Source: an uncultured Lachnospiraceae bacterium (lineage in GTDB: Bacteria; Bacillota; Clostridia; Lachnospirales; Lachnospiraceae). Taken from it: 64,000 nt of DNA. Each line of letters begins with the position of its first letter. The first letter of the stretch is position 1. This document shows positions 62,376-64,000 of the stretch, in pieces. Position numbers and translations under genes: made by a program. The stretch covers positions 1-64,000 of the forward strand of contig CAJTRK010000017.1 in NCBI GenBank assembly GCA_910578475.1, read 5' to 3'. Under the pieces are notes generated by a model. The model did not search any database and was not told the origin of the DNA. It saw only the letters and a list, made by a program, of their open reading frames with translations.

Positions 62376-63050
62376 ATGGATAAAAGAAATAAACGGATTG
62401 GGAAATTGCTGGCGGCGTTAATCGCCTTTGGCGTTTTGGCGGGAAGCGGACGAACTGTCTTGCCGGTGGATGCGGCGCAGGATGCTCAAACGGCACAGGA
62501 GGCCGAAAATGCAGATGATTCGGCATCCTATGGAAGCGGTATGGTCATGGAAGCGGAAAAAGAGACTGCCATGAAAGCGGAACCCGAAACGTCTGCAGAA
62601 ACATTAATGATTTTCGAAAAAGGCAGTCTGATATTTGTATTGGGAGAGACGGCGGAAGGATGGTATCATGTGCGATATCAGAGTATGGAAGGATATGTGG
62701 AAAAAGAGGGCGTGAGCGTGCAGGAGATGGACGTAGAGGGATTGGATGCCGAAATGGCAGCCAACGAAGCCGAAACCAAAATGGTTGTGGAAGTGGTAGA
62801 AAAATATAGAGAAGATGCCAGACGTTCCAAAGTGTGGGGAACCGTTATCGTCGTTCTGGTTGCCGGAATTTTTGCGACCGGTATTGTTTCAGCGGTCAGG
62901 TCAAATAAAACTGACGCTGAAGGAGGAAACGACGAAAATAACCCGGGAAGGAGACTGACGGAAGACGGGAAGAAGGACAGGAACAGTCGGAAAAAACGAA
63001 ACTTTGAGACTCGAAAGAAACGGGAACTGGAAATTGAGGACCTGGACTGA
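62376..63050 (+). CDS. Membrane-anchored SH3-like domain protein
   Basis: The 224-residue protein has an N-terminal signal/anchor (about 10-30), a bacterial SH3-like domain (about 65-120; AETLMIFEKGSLIFVLGETA and GWYHVRYQSMEGYV), a helical segment, a second membrane helix (about 152-174) and a very basic C-terminal tail. Such SH3b modules bind peptidoglycan peptides or act as spacers. ATG 62376 follows the previous stop by one base. Confidence 0.8.
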   Translation: MDKRNKRIGKLLAALIAFGVLAGSGRTVLPVDAAQDAQTAQEAENADDSASYGSGMVMEAEKETAMKAEPETSAETLMIFEKGSLIFVLGETAEGWYHVRYQSMEGYVEKEGVSVQEMDVEGLDAEMAANEAETKMVVEVVEKYREDARRSKVWGTVIVVLVAGIFATGIVSAVRSNKTDAEGGNDENNPGRRLTEDGKKDRNSRKKRNFETRKKRELEIEDLD

Positions 63051-63056
63051 ATACGG

Positions 63057-63090
63057 GGGCATAGTTCAATCTGACTATGCCTTTTTATTT
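63057..63090 (+). terminator. Rho-independent terminator
   Basis: GGCATAGT (63058-63065) and ACTATGCC (63074-63081), 8-base loop, then a T-rich tail. Confidence 0.88.
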
Positions 63091-63172
63091 TACTTAATAG
63101 GAAAATGCTGTAATTGTAGTTAAGAATCAGGCAAGAATTTACACAGCAAATTCCTGGAATGCAGGCTCAGCA

Positions 63173-63199
63173 GCACAGGTTCGGCATCCTGTGCTTTTT
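63173..63199 (+). terminator. Second terminator or leader attenuator
   Basis: GCACAGG (63173-63179) and CCTGTGC (63188-63194), then five T. It lies 70 bases before the next gene, so it may be an attenuator in that gene's leader. Confidence 0.75.
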
Positions 63200-63267
63200 A
63201 TATTGCATTACAATGTGAATCTTGCTAAAATTGGAAGGAAGTCAAATAAGGGACAGGTGGGAATCTG

Positions 63268-63819
63268 ATGGAAACGAAGGACGATTTGGTTGTAGACGGA
63301 TATCGTTTTGCAACGTTGGCGGATGCGGAAACGGCAAGGATGGATTTGAAAAGAATCAAAAATCTGGAGAACAATATGGATTATCGAAAATCGCAGAATG
63401 CACTCTTGCTTTATCATCGGGCATTGGAAACGAGAGTGCTGCAGACGCCCATAGGCTTTGCTTATCTGCTGACGGTACAGGAGCATTTGAAGCGCTGCGG
63501 TGTGCCGGAAGAAAAAATAAAACCGATTCCGCTCAATATGACTTTTACCAATAAAACGGAGGCGAACCGTTCTATCAGGAGGAGCATTGCGGCCAGACAG
63601 CCGGAGTACAAGGGCAGGTTTATCACATCGGTCTGTCTGAATGTGCTGATGATACTTGTCATTGCTTCCATGTTCGTTATATCCCTGAGAAGCGATTCAC
63701 CGAATATCATCAATTACAGAAGGACTGTTGTCAACGAATATTCGGAATGGGAACAGGAGCTGACACGGAGAGAACAGGCAGTGCGCGAGGCGGAACAAAA
63801 GGCTGGAATCACGCCATAA
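63268..63819 (+). CDS. Unknown membrane-associated protein with coiled coil (183 aa)
   Basis: The front 110 residues are soluble and helical, with VDGYRFATLADAETARMDL at the start. A membrane helix lies at about 118-140 and a short charged coiled-coil tail follows (YSEWEQELTRREQAVREAEQ, about 152-171). No family is recognised. The start is at ATG 63268; the ribosome site is weak (GGACAGGTGGGAATCTG). Confidence 0.6.
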   Translation: METKDDLVVDGYRFATLADAETARMDLKRIKNLENNMDYRKSQNALLLYHRALETRVLQTPIGFAYLLTVQEHLKRCGVPEEKIKPIPLNMTFTNKTEANRSIRRSIAARQPEYKGRFITSVCLNVLMILVIASMFVISLRSDSPNIINYRRTVVNEYSEWEQELTRREQAVREAEQKAGITP

Positions 63820-63954
63820 AAGATAAAAAGACAGCATAAAATTATGTTTTCGTCACAATTTTAACATATTTATGGGGTATACTGAGTTTCAAACAGGGAA
63901 GAGTGATGCCGGACAGTCTCATTCATATGATTGGAAAAAGGCGGGATGATTATC

Positions 63955-64000
63955 ATGGATAAATTGAAAATACTTGTAGTGGACGATGAGAGCCGTATGC
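63955..64000 (+). CDS. Response regulator, start only (cut by window end)
   Basis: ATG 63955 begins MDKLKILVVDDESRM, the first strand and acidic pocket of a receiver domain. The rest lies beyond the window. GGCGGGATGATTATC precedes it. Confidence 0.7.
   Translation, partial: MDKLKILVVDDESRM

Overview
The window looks like a chromosomal segment of an anaerobic Firmicute, most likely a member of the Lachnospiraceae (Clostridia). The clues are moderate GC, strong GGAGG ribosome sites, ATGA translational coupling, LplB/LplC-type sugar ABC permeases with no dedicated ATPase, a flagellin and chemoreceptors, an AtuA/DUF4387 pair, and a vanG-type cluster. The family assignment is inference. I see no rRNA, tRNA or CRISPR array.

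Layout. 1-3.2 kb: a small unknown gene, a degenerate small ORF, a GPH sugar transporter broken by two homopolymer frameshifts, and a fructokinase carrying a C-terminal HPr-like domain. 3.3-6.9 kb: a penicillin-acylase-like NTN hydrolase and an AgrA/AgrC-type two-component pair. 6.9-11 kb: two proteins I cannot name, one with a PPC-like beta domain, beside an isolated divergent flagellin. 11-16.8 kb: a RelA/SpoT-type synthetase, a phosphatase pseudogene, a MATE exporter, a YciI protein, a hotdog thioesterase, an unknown protein and a sodium-dependent (NSS) transporter preceded by four tandem 23-bp palindromes.

17.1-30.8 kb is one long co-oriented cluster behind a near-consensus promoter: AtuA, DUF4387, two LplB/LplC permeases, a SUMF1-fold protein, a TIM-barrel hydrolase candidate, a lipoprotein binding protein, two different ADP-ribosylglycohydrolase-family enzymes, a ribokinase-family kinase, a GntR/FCD regulator and a YitT membrane protein. 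The logic (import, glycosidic cleavage, sugar phosphorylation, regulation) parallels the yegTUVW locus of E. coli but is much larger. I regard it as the best candidate for an undescribed catabolic system, probably for a ribosyl- or other glycosyl-conjugate.

30.8-46.4 kb: a membrane-anchored unknown protein, a chemoreceptor, a cell-surface transglutaminase-fold protein, a putative pyroglutamate module (DUF969, DUF979, pyroglutamyl peptidase, gamma-glutamylcyclotransferase-like), a second MATE exporter, a membrane GGDEF protein, a NimA-like flavoprotein and an S11 D-Ala-D-Ala carboxypeptidase. 46.5-48 kb: a hemerythrin-CheX-like-receiver fusion. 48-55.2 kb is a cell-wall defence block: an ECF sigma factor with RsiV-like anti-sigma, VanR/VanS-like regulators, a VanW-VanG fused ligase, a serine-acetyltransferase-like protein and an alanine/serine racemase. 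No VanXY or VanY is visible. 55.2-56.6 kb is a graveyard of mobile-element remnants. 56.8-64 kb: an MBL-fold enzyme, peptidase T, a chemoreceptor, a three-gene membrane/envelope group of unknown role, and the start of a response regulator cut by the window edge.
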